DNA of 64,000 nt from Bacteroidales bacterium (GCA_004557385.1 SFEA01000003.1:71095-135094), one strand, 5' to 3'. Numbered from the stretch's first letter, positions 1 to 9,966 are shown. Notes: generated from the letters alone by a model not told the origin. A program made the numbers and translations.

Positions 1-756
1 ATCGCGCTCATTGAAGCGCAATTTATTCAGCCTTGCCCGCAGAACATATAAATACGGTTCGGCAGGTTCCATCAGCAAAGCTTTTTTGATATCGTTTTCG
101 GCATCACTCAGCCGCTTTACTTCAAGATAACATTCGGCTCGGTTCACAAGCGTTTGATAAGCAGGCTTCGATTGCATCTTTATAAGCGATGTGAAACGCT
201 CTATCGCTTCGTCGTAATTTCCGAGAGTCTTCTGCAAAACACCCTGCGCCTCAATGGTGTAAGGCGAATATTTATTTATCCGCTCCAAGTCGTTAACGTC
301 GGCTTTTGCAACGTCAATCTGAGCCTTTCGCAAAGCTATCAGTCCATGATAATATCTTGCTTCAATATCCTCACCATCAAGAAGAATCACCTTTTCATAA
401 TCCATATACGCGCGGCTCAAACTATCAAGCTCGAGATACAGCGACGCTCTATTCTTAAGCAATGTCACAGCCTTAGGCGTCATTGCCAGAGCCACATCAT
501 AGTTTTTCAATGCTTCGCCGTACTTTCGCTGATAGCGCTGCACCGTGGCAAGATTGCTTATCAGCAACGAGTTGTTGTTGTTTGCAGGCTCTTGCTTCAA
601 CGCCATCAGCAGATATCGCTCGGCCTGGAGCCAATTCTTTGCCCGTATGTTCACATCCGCCGAATCGATATAGCTCAAATACAGTGATTGGGCATCTACA
701 CTACTCGCAGCCAGACTGCCCACACAGAAGATAAGTAATACAAGTAACTTTTTCAT
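1..756 (-). CDS. TPR-repeat protein, exported, 3' end cut by window edge
   Basis: An open frame of 252 codons runs from the ATG at 756 to the window edge, so the C-terminus is missing. The N-terminus (MKKLLVLLIFCVG...) is a signal peptide ending near an AQ-S cleavage site at about residue 23. The rest is helical tetratricopeptide repeats with typical spacing, such as NWLQAERYLLMAL, KYGEALKNYDVAL and NYDEAIERFTSLI. TPR proteins act as protein-protein scaffolds, and this one is probably periplasmic. No enzymatic domain is visible. It is divergent from the C11 peptidase gene, and the two share a 90-base promoter region. The exact role is unknown. Confidence 0.8.
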   Translation of the reverse strand, partial: MKKLLVLLIFCVGSLAASSVDAQSLYLSYIDSADVNIRAKNWLQAERYLLMALKQEPANNNNSLLISNLATVQRYQRKYGEALKNYDVALAMTPKAVTLLKNRASLYLELDSLSRAYMDYEKVILLDGEDIEARYYHGLIALRKAQIDVAKADVNDLERINKYSPYTIEAQGVLQKTLGNYDEAIERFTSLIKMQSKPAYQTLVNRAECYLEVKRLSDAENDIKKALLMEPAEPYLYVLRARLNKLRFNERD

Positions 757-762
757 AATTTG

Positions 763-770
763 CAAATTTA
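763..770 (-). promoter_or_regulatory. -7 box (TAAATTTG) of the TPR gene
   Basis: TAAATTTG on the minus strand matches the Bacteroidota -7 consensus TAnnTTTG. Its last G lies only 6 bases before the ATG at 756, so the transcript would have almost no leader. I saw no convincing TTTG at the -33 position. Confidence 0.45.
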
Positions 771-813
771 CGATTTATGTTTTTTATTTATTCCTTTTTT
801 TATCATATTTTGC

Positions 814-821
814 TATTTTTG
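814..821 (+). promoter_or_regulatory. -7 box (TATTTTTG) of the C11 peptidase gene
   Basis: TATTTTTG matches the Bacteroidota -7 consensus TAnnTTTG. It lies 24 bases upstream of the chosen ATG at 846. It also supports that start, because an upstream in-frame start at 777 would lie ahead of the promoter. Confidence 0.5.
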
Positions 822-845
822 CAAAATAAACACAATCTACCCGAT

Positions 846-1976
846 ATGCTTAAACACTTCACTAACATATTATCGCTTTTCATCTTCATGTCTCTCTCGG
901 TTATGTCGCAATCCTGCAGCGACAACAAAAACGAACCGGAAATAATTTCAAAACGCACCGTTCTGGTCTACGCTATAGCCACGAACTCGCTTAACGGCTA
1001 CGACGACGAAGATATCGACGAAATGAAAAAAGCAATTGTTTCAATTGGCGATACCGATTGTCGGCTTTTGGTCTACCGCGTGAGCTACAATAACGCCGTG
1101 CCTAAACTGTTTGAAATTTACAACAATAATGGCAAAGCCGCAACCCGAGTGCTAAAAGAATACGATGCCACAACCAAACAATCAGTCACCACCCGGCGTA
1201 TGAACACAGTGATACGCGATGCCATAAGCCTTGCACCTGCCAAAGACTACGGACTGGTGCTTTGGTCGCATTCGCTGGGCTGGGCACTTACAAAATCGTC
1301 TGCCTCCGACAACCGCCTGCGCAACTTTGGTGAAGACTACGGCGCAACCATGCCAATCGATTCACTTGCCTATGCCATCCCCGACAATACATTCAGCTTC
1401 ATTTGGGCAGATGCATGCTATATGGGCTCAATTGAAATAGCTTACGAACTGAAGAACGACACACATTATTTTATAGGTTCGCCCACCGAAACCATTTCTT
1501 ATGGCATGCCCTACGACATGAACGTGCCATGCTTCTTCAGCGACAAGCCCGACCTCAAGAAAGCATGCGCCAATGTTTACAATTTCTATAACTCACTCAC
1601 CGGCGAATACCGCTCGGCAACAATTTGCCTTGTCGACTGCACGAAACTCGACGCTGTGGCAGCGGCATGCAAAAAAATTGACATCGCAAACAAAAATATC
1701 GACACTTCCACCCTTCAATGTTACAATTCGTCGAGCAATCGTTTCTTCTTCGATTTTTTGCAAACTTATAAACAAATTGCATCAGAATCAGACTACGACC
1801 AATTGCTCGAGGCATACAGCCAAGCCGTGATTTATAAGGCAGCTACCCCACAATTTATCGGGATGGAAATCAACCCTGACAATTTTTCAGGGTTATCAAC
1901 CTATGTCATGGGCAGCTCCACCACTCGCAACGAGCAGTCTTACAAACAGCTAATGTGGTATAAATCAATATATTAA
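846..1976 (+). CDS. Clostripain-like (C11 family) cysteine peptidase, predicted lipoprotein
   Basis: This is a 376-residue protein. The start at 846 places a hydrophobic signal segment directly before SQSC, a plausible lipobox with the lipidated Cys at about residue 28, followed by a charged DNKNE stretch. The catalytic dyad of the C11/clostripain family is visible: His142 in VLWSHSLGW and Cys191 in WADACYMGSIE. Family members cleave after basic residues; where this one acts and on what is not evident. An outer-membrane or surface lipoprotein is likely. Frame is also open upstream to 777, but that extension would precede the -7 box. It is divergent from the TPR gene and has a separate promoter from the sigma factor gene downstream. 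Confidence 0.82.
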   Translation: MLKHFTNILSLFIFMSLSVMSQSCSDNKNEPEIISKRTVLVYAIATNSLNGYDDEDIDEMKKAIVSIGDTDCRLLVYRVSYNNAVPKLFEIYNNNGKAATRVLKEYDATTKQSVTTRRMNTVIRDAISLAPAKDYGLVLWSHSLGWALTKSSASDNRLRNFGEDYGATMPIDSLAYAIPDNTFSFIWADACYMGSIEIAYELKNDTHYFIGSPTETISYGMPYDMNVPCFFSDKPDLKKACANVYNFYNSLTGEYRSATICLVDCTKLDAVAAACKKIDIANKNIDTSTLQCYNSSSNRFFFDFLQTYKQIASESDYDQLLEAYSQAVIYKAATPQFIGMEINPDNFSGLSTYVMGSSTTRNEQSYKQLMWYKSIY

Positions 1977-2077
1977 ACTCAGCACATATATACGCCGCCA
2001 CTTTTTTGGGATATAGTTTAACTTTTATTAACTAATATTTCTCGTGATTTGGCGTTATCAATGCAAAAAATTTTTTG

Positions 2078-2085
2078 TAATTTTG
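2078..2085 (+). promoter_or_regulatory. -7 box (TAATTTTG) of the sigma factor gene
   Basis: TAATTTTG lies 23 bases before the rpoD ATG. A TTTG at 2048-2051 is 26 bases upstream of it, somewhat far for the -33 element. Confidence 0.5.
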
Positions 2086-2108
2086 CGTGCTAAATTTTTC
2101 ATTTATAA

Positions 2109-2972
2109 ATGAGACAATTAAAGATTACAAAATCAATCACCAATCGTGAGAGTGCTTCACTTGACAAGTACCTTCAAGAAATTGGTAGAGAGGAACTAAT
2201 CAGTGTAGAGGAAGAAGTTGAACTTGCACAAAGAATCAAGAAAGGTGACCAGCGAGCTCTCGACAAACTCACAAGGGCAAATCTTCGATTTGTTGTTTCA
2301 GTGGCAAAGCAGTACCAAAACCAAGGTCTAAGCTTGCCCGACCTGATCAACGAAGGCAATTTGGGCTTAATTAAAGCCGCCCAGAAGTTCGATGAAACTC
2401 GTGGTTTCAAATTCATTTCTTATGCAGTGTGGTGGATTCGCCAATCTATTCTACAAGCATTAGCCGAGCAATCGCGTATTGTTCGTCTGCCTCTCAACCA
2501 AGTAGGGTCACTTAACAAGATTAGCAAAGCGCTATCGAAATTCGAGCAGGAACACGAACGACGTCCGTCATCTGAAGAGTTAGCCAAAGAGCTCGACATC
2601 TCAGTAGACAAAATTAGCGATACGCTAAAAGTTTCCGGCCGACATATTTCGGTTGACGCACCATTTGTTGATGGCGAAGAAAACAGCCTTCTCGATGTTT
2701 TGCAAAACGACGACTCTCCTATGGCCGACCAATCGCTCAACCAAGAGTCACTTTCAAAAGAAGTTGATCGTGCACTCAACCAGCTCCACGAGCGCGAGCG
2801 CGACATTCTGAAAATGTTCTTCGGCATTGGATGTCAAGAGATGACACTCGAAGAAATTGGTGCAAAATTCGATTTGACTCGCGAACGCGTTCGTCAAATC
2901 AAAGAGAAAGCAATTCGCCGTCTTAAAGGTCAGAAGAGCCGACTCTTGAAATCATATCTCGGAGGAGAATAA
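2109..2972 (+). CDS. rpoD: Primary RNA polymerase sigma factor (sigma-70/RpoD, short Bacteroidota form)
   Basis: This is a 287-residue sigma-70 family factor. Region 1.2 ([18 protein letters not shown]) starts near residue 16. Region 2 follows, with the core-binding [18 protein letters not shown] and the -10 recognition and melting stretch [15 protein letters not shown]. Region 3 has [14 protein letters not shown]. Region 4.2 is a helix-turn-helix ([24 protein letters not shown]) near residues 240-265. Region 1.1 and the long non-conserved insert of proteobacterial RpoD are absent, as is usual for the housekeeping sigma of this phylum, which reads TAnnTTTG/TTTG promoters. It is monocistronic, with its own promoter and a strong terminator. 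Confidence 0.95.
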   Translation: MRQLKITKSITNRESASLDKYLQEIGREELISVEEEVELAQRIKKGDQRALDKLTRANLRFVVSVAKQYQNQGLSLPDLINEGNLGLIKAAQKFDETRGFKFISYAVWWIRQSILQALAEQSRIVRLPLNQVGSLNKISKALSKFEQEHERRPSSEELAKELDISVDKISDTLKVSGRHISVDAPFVDGEENSLLDVLQNDDSPMADQSLNQESLSKEVDRALNQLHERERDILKMFFGIGCQEMTLEEIGAKFDLTRERVRQIKEKAIRRLKGQKSRLLKSYLGGE

Positions 2973-3010
2973 TTTTCTATTTGCGAAATAATTATTCTAC
3001 TATAGTTTGC

Positions 3011-3051
3011 AGCGTTGCCTTCCAAATGTTTGGAAGGCAACGCTTTTTTTA
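3011..3051 (+). terminator. Rho-independent terminator after rpoD
   Basis: A perfect 14-bp stem (3011-3024 with 3031-3044) with a 6-base loop is followed by a run of Ts. Confidence 0.9.
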
Positions 3052-3171
3052 ATCAAAGCTACGAAATAATAATTAGTAAGCAAAACAAGCCATACAGCAA
3101 ATAATCATAAACCAAAAACAGCAAATTGCCTACATTTTTTTATTCAGAAGTCGATTTTTCAACATTTTTTC

Positions 3172-3202
3172 TTTGACAAACAGAAAAATATGTTTACATT
3201 TG
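3172..3202 (+). promoter_or_regulatory. Promoter of the leucine operon (TTTG-19-TACATTTG)
   Basis: TTTG at 3172-3175 and TACATTTG at 3195-3202 are separated by 19 bases. This is an excellent match to the Bacteroidota -33/-7 promoter. Transcription would start near 3207-3210, about 15 bases before the leader-peptide ATG. Confidence 0.8.
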
Positions 3203-3223
3203 CAACGCAAATCAAAAAAACTT

Positions 3224-3298
3224 ATGCAAAACATTTCAATAAATATTGCCTTGTTGCTAAACGCACTATCTTTGGGTCTACTAAGCCTAAGAGAGTGA
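3224..3298 (+). CDS. leuL: Leucine-rich leader peptide of the leu attenuator
   Basis: A 24-codon reading frame from ATG 3224 to TGA 3296-3298 encodes a peptide with eight leucines, including Leu-Leu-Leu at residues 10-12 and Leu-Leu at 19-20, plus three isoleucines. Five of the eight Leu codons are CTA, a codon I see only sparingly in the adjacent biosynthetic genes. The frame lies between a strong promoter and a terminator directly ahead of leuA. This is the organisation of amino-acid attenuator leaders such as LeuL of enterobacteria, in which stalling at Leu codons under starvation permits readthrough. No similarity to a specific LeuL sequence is claimed; the assignment rests on composition, position and the RNA pairings described in the next two entries. 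Confidence 0.82.
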   Translation: MQNISINIALLLNALSLGLLSLRE

Positions 3299-3380
3299 GA
3301 AGGACGGTGCGCACATATTTCTTGAATTGAAAAAACGAACATCAGTTTAGAACTTTATTTAATTATCATCGGCCTTTCTC
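3297..3380 (+). promoter_or_regulatory. Possible antiterminator pairing of the leu leader
   Basis: Bases 3297-3309 can pair with 3367-3380. I count 12 base pairs, including one G-U, with one A-G mismatch (3304/3372) and one bulged U (3375). The pairing would sequester the whole 5' arm of the terminator stem. The upstream arm overlaps the leader stop codon, so a ribosome releasing there would mask it and let the terminator form. A ribosome held at the earlier Leu codons would leave it free. The pairing is visible by complementarity; the mechanism is inferred. Confidence 0.65.
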
Positions 3381-3414
3381 CATTTCTGTAAATTGAGAAA
3401 GGCTTATTTTATTT
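3372..3414 (+). terminator. Attenuator terminator upstream of leuA
   Basis: A 9-bp stem (3372-3380 with 3395-3403) is extended inside by ATTT/AAAT (3382-3385 with 3390-3393) across one mismatch. It is followed by TTATTTTATTT. It lies between the leader peptide and leuA with no gene end nearby to terminate, which fits a regulatory terminator. Confidence 0.8.
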
Positions 3415-3440
3415 CTTAAATAAAAAACAATTTTACTACA

Positions 3441-4943
3441 ATGAGCGACAGATTATTTATATTCGACACCACGCTGCGCGATGGAGAGCAAGTGCCAGGA
3501 TGTCAGTTGAACACAGTTGAAAAAATTGAAGTGGCAAAGAACCTTGAGCAACTTGGAGTAGACATCATCGAAGCCGGTTTCCCTATTTCAAGCCCAGGAG
3601 ATTTCAACTCGGTTGTGGAAATCTCGAAAGCAGTGACATGGCCTACCATTTGCGCACTGACGCGCGCCGTTGAAAAAGATATCGATGTTGCTTCTGAAGC
3701 GCTGAAATACGCCAAGCGCAAACGCATTCACACGGGAATTGGCACAAGCGACAGCCACATAAAATACAAATTCAACTCCACCCGCGAGGAGATTATTGAA
3801 CGTGCCGTTGCTGCCGTAAAATACGCCAAGCGATATGTTGACGACGTTGAATTCTATGCCGAAGATGCCGGCCGCACCGACAACGAATATCTGGCTCGCG
3901 TGGTAGAAGCCGTGGTGAAAGCCGGTGCTACAGTGGTTAACATCCCCGACACCACAGGCTTCAGAATACCATTTGAATATGGCAACAAAATTAAATACCT
4001 GATGGAACACGTCGATGGATTGAGCGCTGGCAAAGCCATACTCAGCACCCATTGCCACAACGACCTTGGCATGGCCACCGCCAATACAGTGGCTGGCGTA
4101 ATTAATGGTGCCCGCCAAGTGGAGGTTACCATCAACGGCATAGGTGAACGAGCCGGCAACACGTCGCTCGAAGAAGTGGTTATGACATTTAAATGCCATC
4201 CCGATTTGGGCATCGACACAAACATCAACACCACAAAAATTTACCCCATCAGCCGCATGGTTAGCAGTCTCATGAACATGCCAGTGCAGCCAAACAAGGC
4301 AATTGTGGGACGCAATGCATTCGCTCACAGTAGCGGCATACACCAGGACGGCGTGCTCAAGAACACTTCGACATACGAGATTATGGACCCCAAGGACGTC
4401 GGCATCGACGACAATGCAATCGTGCTCACTGCACGTAGCGGCAGAGCTGCTCTTAAGCACCGTCTGCATGTGCTTGGCGTGGAACTGTCAAAAGAAGAAC
4501 TCGACAAAGCTTACGACGGATTCCTTCGCCTTGCCGACCGCAAAAAGGACATTAACGACGACGATATTCTCATTCTTGCCGGTCGTCACATCGACAAAGA
4601 TGCACGCATAAAAATCGATTTCCTGCAAGTTACTGCGGGCATCGGGGTGAAGCCAGTGGCAAGCATCGGACTATGCATTGCCGGCGAACATTTCGAGGCG
4701 TGTGCTTCGGGTAATGGCCCTGTAGATGCTGCAATCAATGCAATTAAGCAAATCATTCATCGCAAAATGACTGTTCAAGAATTCCTCATTCAAGCCATCA
4801 CCCGAGGCAGCGACGACGTGGGCAAGGTGCACATGACCGTTGAGCATGAAGGCGTTTGCTACTATGGATTCTCAGCCAACACCGACATTGTAACGGCTTC
4901 TGCCGAAGCATTCCTCAGCGCTATAAACAAATTTATCCACTAA
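3441..4943 (+). CDS. leuA: 2-isopropylmalate synthase
   Basis: This 500-residue enzyme condenses acetyl-CoA with 2-oxoisovalerate, the first committed step of leucine synthesis. The N-terminal TIM barrel begins [14 protein letters not shown], with the catalytic Arg and metal-binding Asp. The metal-binding pair is in [12 protein letters not shown], and the family signature [14 protein letters not shown] is present. The C-terminal regulatory domain, about residues 380-500 with the [10 protein letters not shown] stretch, normally carries leucine feedback inhibition. Length is normal. It is the first structural gene after the attenuator and lies 17 bases ahead of leuC, so it is in one operon with leuC, leuD, the second synthase and leuB. 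Confidence 0.95.
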   Translation: MSDRLFIFDTTLRDGEQVPGCQLNTVEKIEVAKNLEQLGVDIIEAGFPISSPGDFNSVVEISKAVTWPTICALTRAVEKDIDVASEALKYAKRKRIHTGIGTSDSHIKYKFNSTREEIIERAVAAVKYAKRYVDDVEFYAEDAGRTDNEYLARVVEAVVKAGATVVNIPDTTGFRIPFEYGNKIKYLMEHVDGLSAGKAILSTHCHNDLGMATANTVAGVINGARQVEVTINGIGERAGNTSLEEVVMTFKCHPDLGIDTNINTTKIYPISRMVSSLMNMPVQPNKAIVGRNAFAHSSGIHQDGVLKNTSTYEIMDPKDVGIDDNAIVLTARSGRAALKHRLHVLGVELSKEELDKAYDGFLRLADRKKDINDDDILILAGRHIDKDARIKIDFLQVTAGIGVKPVASIGLCIAGEHFEACASGNGPVDAAINAIKQIIHRKMTVQEFLIQAITRGSDDVGKVHMTVEHEGVCYYGFSANTDIVTASAEAFLSAINKFIH

Positions 4944-4960
4944 AATAATATCACAAAACA

Positions 4961-6352
4961 ATGAACACTCTTTTTGACAAAATATGGGACAAGCACGTTG
5001 TTCAGCAAGTTGAAGACGGACCTACTCAACTCTACATCGACCGCCTTTATCTGCACGAGGTGACTTCGCCACAAGCATTCGACACGCTTCGCGACAAAGG
5101 CTTGAAAGTTTTTCGTCCCGAAAATGAGATTGCTATGCCCGACCACAACACGCCCTCCGACCAACAGGAGGTGATTACCGACCCTGTTGGACGCCGCCAA
5201 GTGGACACCCTCGCACGCAACTGCGCCGAGTTTGGCATAAAGCATTTCGCCATGGGCTCAACCGACAATGGCATTATTCACGTTGTTGGTCCTGAAAAAG
5301 CTCTATCACTGCCAGGCTACACCATTGCATGCGGCGACAGCCACACGTCGACTCACGGTGCTGTTGGAGCCATTGCCATGGGCATTGGAACGAGCGAAGT
5401 GGCTCAAGTGCTTGCCAGCCAATGCATTCTGCAAGTAAAGCCAAAAACGATGCGAATCAATATTGAGGGAGAGCTCAACCCAGGCGTCACTGCAAAGGAT
5501 GTTGCTCTCTACATAATGGCTCAGATGACAACATCTGGCGCAACAGGCTATGCCGTGGAATATGCCGGCAGCACAATACGCAACATGAGCATGGAAGGCC
5601 GCCTCACCCTATCTAACCTATCTATTGAGATGGGAAGCCGTGTAGGCATCATCGCCCCCGATGAAACCACATTCAACTATCTGAAAGGTCGCGAATATGC
5701 ACCTAAAGGTGAGGCTTGGGACAAAGCCGTAGAGGAATGGCGAAAGTTGAAATCCGACGACGATGCCGTGTTCGACAAAGAGGTGACTTACTTCGCCAAG
5801 AACATTTCGCCTCGAATCACCTACGGCACAAACCCCGGGGCCGGCATCGCCATCGACGAGTGCATCCCGTCGCTCAACGAGATAGAAGCTGAGCAACAGG
5901 AAGGTTTTCTTTCGCAATTAGATTATATGCAGTTCACCCCAGGCGAGAAGCTTGAAGGCAAACCAATCGACTATTGTTTCCTTGGCGCATGCACCAATGG
6001 CAGGATTGAAGATTTCAGAGCTTTTGCCAGCATAGTTAAAGGCAAAAAGAAAGCGCCAAATGTGGTGGCTTGGCTGGTGCCTGGCTCATGGAAGGTGCGT
6101 CAGCAGATAATTGACGAAGGTATCGACAAAATTCTCGGCGAAGCAGGCTTCGAACTTCGGTTGCCAAGTTGTTCGGCATGCCTTGCCATGAACCCCGACA
6201 AGATTCCTGCCGGCAAACTGTCAATCTCAACCAGCAACCGCAATTTTGTTGGCCGTCAAGGTCCTGGAGCACGCACCGTATTGGCGTCGCCTCTTGTTGT
6301 TGCAGCAAGCGCAATCACCGGCAAAATCACCGACCCACGCAAATTCTTATGA
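4961..6352 (+). CDS. leuC: 3-isopropylmalate dehydratase large subunit
   Basis: This is a 463-residue aconitase-family protein, which isomerises 2-isopropylmalate to 3-isopropylmalate together with LeuD. Visible signatures are the substrate-binding [19 protein letters not shown] region and the three [4Fe-4S] ligand cysteines, one in [11 protein letters not shown] and two in [25 protein letters not shown] lies near the C-terminus. It sits between leuA and leuD with short spacers, as expected for a two-subunit enzyme. Confidence 0.95.
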   Translation: MNTLFDKIWDKHVVQQVEDGPTQLYIDRLYLHEVTSPQAFDTLRDKGLKVFRPENEIAMPDHNTPSDQQEVITDPVGRRQVDTLARNCAEFGIKHFAMGSTDNGIIHVVGPEKALSLPGYTIACGDSHTSTHGAVGAIAMGIGTSEVAQVLASQCILQVKPKTMRINIEGELNPGVTAKDVALYIMAQMTTSGATGYAVEYAGSTIRNMSMEGRLTLSNLSIEMGSRVGIIAPDETTFNYLKGREYAPKGEAWDKAVEEWRKLKSDDDAVFDKEVTYFAKNISPRITYGTNPGAGIAIDECIPSLNEIEAEQQEGFLSQLDYMQFTPGEKLEGKPIDYCFLGACTNGRIEDFRAFASIVKGKKKAPNVVAWLVPGSWKVRQQIIDEGIDKILGEAGFELRLPSCSACLAMNPDKIPAGKLSISTSNRNFVGRQGPGARTVLASPLVVAASAITGKITDPRKFL

Positions 6353-6374
6353 CAAACAAAAATCATTCAAGACA

Positions 6375-6995
6375 ATGAAGCAAAAATTCGACATCATAGA
6401 GTCAACCTGCATACCAGTGCAAATCGACAACTGCAATACCGACCTTATCATTCCGGCTCGCTATCTGGCATCTACAACGCGCGACCCCAAATTTTTTGGC
6501 GACGCCTTCATGCACGACTTGCGATTCGATGCTGATGGAAAGCCGAACCCCGACTTCGTGATGAACCAACCACAATACAGCGAAGCGCCCCACCCCGGCA
6601 TACACGAGATTGTTGTCGGTGGCAAGAACTGGGGTTCTGGCTCAAGCCGCGAGCATGCTGCATGGGCTATAGCCGGATATGGCATACGTGCCGTCATTTC
6701 AAGCAGTTTTGCCGATATTCATCGCAACAACCTCCTCAACTGCTTTGTGCTCCCAGTAGTGGTGAGCGAAGCATTCCAGCAGGAACTGTTTTCTTCGATT
6801 GCCGGCAATCCATCAACCGTAGTAAAGATTGACGTGCCGAACCAAACTGTGACAAATCTTGCCACAGGCAACAGCGAGCACTTCGAGATTAACTCATATA
6901 AAAAATATTGCTTGATGAACGCTTTCGACGACATCGATTTTCTGTTAAGCAAGAAGGCCGACATTGAAAATTTCGAAGCTAACAATCGTCTATAA
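6375..6995 (+). CDS. leuD: 3-isopropylmalate dehydratase small subunit
   Basis: This 206-residue swivel-domain partner of LeuC has DNCNTDLIIPARYL, the active-site GGKNWGSGSSREHAAWAI loop and SSFADIHRNN. The ATG at 6375 is chosen because an in-frame opening back to 6246 would overlap leuC by about 100 bases and add an unrelated N-terminus. The stop codon overlaps the next start by one base (TAATG), suggesting translational coupling. Confidence 0.93.
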   Translation: MKQKFDIIESTCIPVQIDNCNTDLIIPARYLASTTRDPKFFGDAFMHDLRFDADGKPNPDFVMNQPQYSEAPHPGIHEIVVGGKNWGSGSSREHAAWAIAGYGIRAVISSSFADIHRNNLLNCFVLPVVVSEAFQQELFSSIAGNPSTVVKIDVPNQTVTNLATGNSEHFEINSYKKYCLMNAFDDIDFLLSKKADIENFEANNRL

Positions 6996-8515
6996 TGCGA
7001 CAAATAGAGATATTAGACACCACACTTCGCGACGGTGAGCAAACCTCCGGCGTGTCGTTCTCCCGAACCGAGAAATTGGCTATTGTGCGTCTGCTTATTG
7101 AGGACCTCAATGTGCCACGCATCGAAATTGCATCGGCAAGAGTGTCGGAAGGCGAATTTCTCACAGCAAAACACATTTGCGAGTGGGCTAAACGCACCGG
7201 CAACATCAACAAGATTGAGATTCTTGGTTTCATCGACAACGGCGTGTCAATCGACTGGATTAAGCGAGTTGGCGCAAAAACTATCAACCTCCTTGCTAAA
7301 GGCAGCGAGAGGCATTGCCGCTTTCAGCTTCGCAAAGAACCCGCAGAGCATTTCGCCGAAATAGAGGCTAACGTGATTGAAGCCGAAAAGCATAGTCTGG
7401 GAGTGAACCTTTACCTCGAAGACTGGTCGAACGGAATCATCAAATCGCCTGCTTACGTCTACGAGATGATTGACCGGCTTCGCCATTTGCCTATTAAACG
7501 GTTCATGCTCCCCGACACCCTTGGCATACTAAATCCCAACCAGGTGTATGAATATTGCAAGCGCATGGTTACACGCTACCCCGACCTGCACTTCGATTTT
7601 CATGCACACAACGATTACGACCTTGCCACAAGCAACTCGTTTGCTGCCGGACTGGTGGGAATCAAAGGCATCCACTGCACAATCAATGGTCTCGGCGAAC
7701 GTGCCGGTAACGCACCGCTATCAAGCGTGGTAACGGTGATTCACGACATGCTGAAGCAAGAAACCGACATTAATGAACAGAAAATCAATAAGGTAAGCCA
7801 CATAGTAGAATCGTTCTCAGGTGTAATTGTGCCACCCAACAAACCCATTATTGGAGAAAACGTATTCACCCAATGTGCTGGAGTTCACGCCGATGGCGAT
7901 AACAAAAACAACCTCTACTACAACGACTTGTTACCAGAGCGCTTTGGCAGAATACGCGAATATGCATTAGGCAAAAACTCCGGAAAGGCAAACATTCGAA
8001 AGAACCTCGAATCGATTGGCATTGACCTCGACGAAGAAAGCATAAAGAAGGTGACGCAACGCGTGATTGAGCTTGGCGACAAAAAAGAAATTGTCACTGC
8101 CGACGACCTTCCTTACATCATTTCCGATGTGCTCAAGCATGACCTTGTACACGATAAGGTGAAAGTGATAAACTACGCACTGAGCCTTTCACAAGGACTA
8201 CGACCATCTGCCACAATAAAACTATCGATTAACGGCATTGAGTATCAGCAGTTTGCCGTTGGTGATGGTCAATACGATGCTTTCGTGAAAGCTGTTAAGC
8301 GAATCTATACCGACAACCTCAAGCGAGAGTTCCCTACCCTGACTAATTACATGGTGAACATTCCGCCAGGAGGTCGCACCGATGCGCTCGTTCAAGCCAA
8401 CATCACATGGCTGTACAACGGGCACACAATAAAGACTCGCGGACTTGATGCCGACCAAATCGAAGCAGCTATTCAAGCCACCGTGAAGATGTTGAACATC
8501 ATTGAAAATTTATAA
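6995..8515 (+). CDS. Second isopropylmalate/citramalate synthase-family enzyme
   Basis: This 506-residue paralogue of LeuA has the same layout: a TIM barrel starting [16 protein letters not shown], the metal motif [22 protein letters not shown], and a C-terminal regulatory domain ending in a [18 protein letters not shown] stretch. It is clearly diverged from LeuA at 3441, so the two are not a recent duplication. The family includes (R)-citramalate synthase, which would feed isoleucine synthesis from pyruvate and acetyl-CoA. The LeuCD and LeuB enzymes encoded around it could carry citramalate on to 2-oxobutyrate. Isopropylmalate synthase activity cannot be excluded from sequence. Its start overlaps the leuD stop by one base. 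Confidence 0.8.
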   Translation: MRQIEILDTTLRDGEQTSGVSFSRTEKLAIVRLLIEDLNVPRIEIASARVSEGEFLTAKHICEWAKRTGNINKIEILGFIDNGVSIDWIKRVGAKTINLLAKGSERHCRFQLRKEPAEHFAEIEANVIEAEKHSLGVNLYLEDWSNGIIKSPAYVYEMIDRLRHLPIKRFMLPDTLGILNPNQVYEYCKRMVTRYPDLHFDFHAHNDYDLATSNSFAAGLVGIKGIHCTINGLGERAGNAPLSSVVTVIHDMLKQETDINEQKINKVSHIVESFSGVIVPPNKPIIGENVFTQCAGVHADGDNKNNLYYNDLLPERFGRIREYALGKNSGKANIRKNLESIGIDLDEESIKKVTQRVIELGDKKEIVTADDLPYIISDVLKHDLVHDKVKVINYALSLSQGLRPSATIKLSINGIEYQQFAVGDGQYDAFVKAVKRIYTDNLKREFPTLTNYMVNIPPGGRTDALVQANITWLYNGHTIKTRGLDADQIEAAIQATVKMLNIIENL

Positions 8516-8544
8516 AAAATAACAATACAAAACACCCTACATCT

Positions 8545-9609
8545 ATGAATTTTAAAATAGCAGTACTTCCAGGCGACGGAATCGGACCGGAAATCTCCGA
8601 GCAAGGAGTGAATGTAATGAGCGCTGTGTGCAAGCGTTTCGGACACAATGTCGACTATAAATATGCCATTTGCGGCGCAGATGCCATTGACAAAGTTGGC
8701 AATCCTTTCCCTCCCGAAACTCTAAAGATTTGCCAAGATGCCGATGCCGTACTATTCTCAGCCGTTGGCGACCCAAAGTTCGACAACAATCCTACCGCTA
8801 AGGTGCGTCCTGAGCAGGGACTACTTGCCATGCGCAAGCAATTGGGTCTGTTTGCCAACATCCGACCAGTGCAAACATTCAAATGCCTGTTGCACAAATC
8901 GCCACTGCGCGCCGAACTGGTTGAGAACGCCGACTTTGTTTGCATACGCGAACTTACCGGTGGTATGTATTTTGGCGAGAAGTATCAAGACGACGACCGC
9001 GCTTACGACACAAATGCCTACACCCGAGCTGAAATTGAACGCATTCTCAAAGTTGGCTTTGAATATGCTCGCAAGCGCCGTCATCACCTCACCGTTGTCG
9101 ACAAGGCAAACGTGCTTGCATCAAGTCGTTTGTGGCGGAAAATAGCCCAAGAAATGGCTCCACAATACCCCGATGTGAACACCGACTACATGTATGTTGA
9201 CAACGCAGCCATGCGAATGATTCAAGAGCCTCGATTCTTCGACGTGATGGTTACCGAGAACACTTTCGGCGACATTCTCACCGACGAAGGCTCATGCATC
9301 AGCGGCAGCATGGGATTGCTTCCGTCGGCTTCAACTGGTGAAAGCACTCCGGTTTTCGAACCAATACACGGTTCGTGGCCACAAGCTAAAGGCCTGAACA
9401 TCGCTAACCCACTTGCCCAAATACTCTCGGTGGCAATGTTGTTTGAATACTTCGATTTGAAGGAAGAAGGCGCAACCATTCGCCGTGCAGTTGATGCATC
9501 GCTTGATGCAAACATCCGTACACAGGAGATTCAGGTTGAAGGCGGAGCTAAATACGGCACAAAAGAAGTTGGGCAATGGATAGTTGACTACATACAGAGC
9601 GGCAAATAA
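8545..9609 (+). CDS. leuB: 3-isopropylmalate dehydrogenase
   Basis: This is a 354-residue beta-decarboxylating dehydrogenase, which oxidises 3-isopropylmalate with NAD+ to 2-oxoisocaproate. It begins [13 protein letters not shown]. It shows the substrate-binding arginines and the signature [21 protein letters not shown], with metal-binding Asp residues, and the NAD-specific FEPIHGSWP stretch. Length is normal. It is the last gene of the leu operon and is followed by a terminator. Confidence 0.95.
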   Translation: MNFKIAVLPGDGIGPEISEQGVNVMSAVCKRFGHNVDYKYAICGADAIDKVGNPFPPETLKICQDADAVLFSAVGDPKFDNNPTAKVRPEQGLLAMRKQLGLFANIRPVQTFKCLLHKSPLRAELVENADFVCIRELTGGMYFGEKYQDDDRAYDTNAYTRAEIERILKVGFEYARKRRHHLTVVDKANVLASSRLWRKIAQEMAPQYPDVNTDYMYVDNAAMRMIQEPRFFDVMVTENTFGDILTDEGSCISGSMGLLPSASTGESTPVFEPIHGSWPQAKGLNIANPLAQILSVAMLFEYFDLKEEGATIRRAVDASLDANIRTQEIQVEGGAKYGTKEVGQWIVDYIQSGK

Positions 9610-9706
9610 TCACTGCTTCTTAACGCAGCATTACATCACCTCTCCACATCCTCTCTCCCGCAATTTTCACGAAACGCTCTTGGTGCAACACTATAGACGA
9701 ATTCCT

Positions 9707-9741
9707 ACGCACACATCACAATATGGTGTGTGCGTTTTTTT
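9707..9741 (+). terminator. Rho-independent terminator of the leu operon
   Basis: A 12-bp stem with one G-U (9707-9718 with 9724-9735) and a 5-base loop is followed by TTTTTT. Confidence 0.9.
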
Positions 9742-9966
9742 CACATCACCCACAAAAAGCCATAAAATCACCTCAAAACAAAAAAAATTCAAACAAACGC
9801 ATTTTTTATATTCAACCCCAATATCATCTCAACTGCTTACAATTTAAAAACTCCAAACCCTTTTTAACGCAATATTTTAATAAAAACATCAAAAATACCG
9901 CACCACACCACCTCAATGCAAACATTCGAGTTGCTTACATTTTTTCATAAATGAAATATTTTTCGC

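Noticed and set aside
3307..3314. GTGCGCAC palindrome as an operator site in the leu leader
   Set aside because: It lies downstream of the transcription start, within the leader RNA, and part of it is better explained by the antiterminator pairing.
3588..4469. Long open frame on the minus strand opposite leuA
   Set aside because: It lies wholly antisense to a clear enzyme gene, has no recognisable domain and no promoter, and is explained by the codon pattern of leuA.
6995..8515. Second synthase as a tandem duplicate of leuA
   Set aside because: The two proteins differ throughout apart from family motifs, so they are ancient paralogues.
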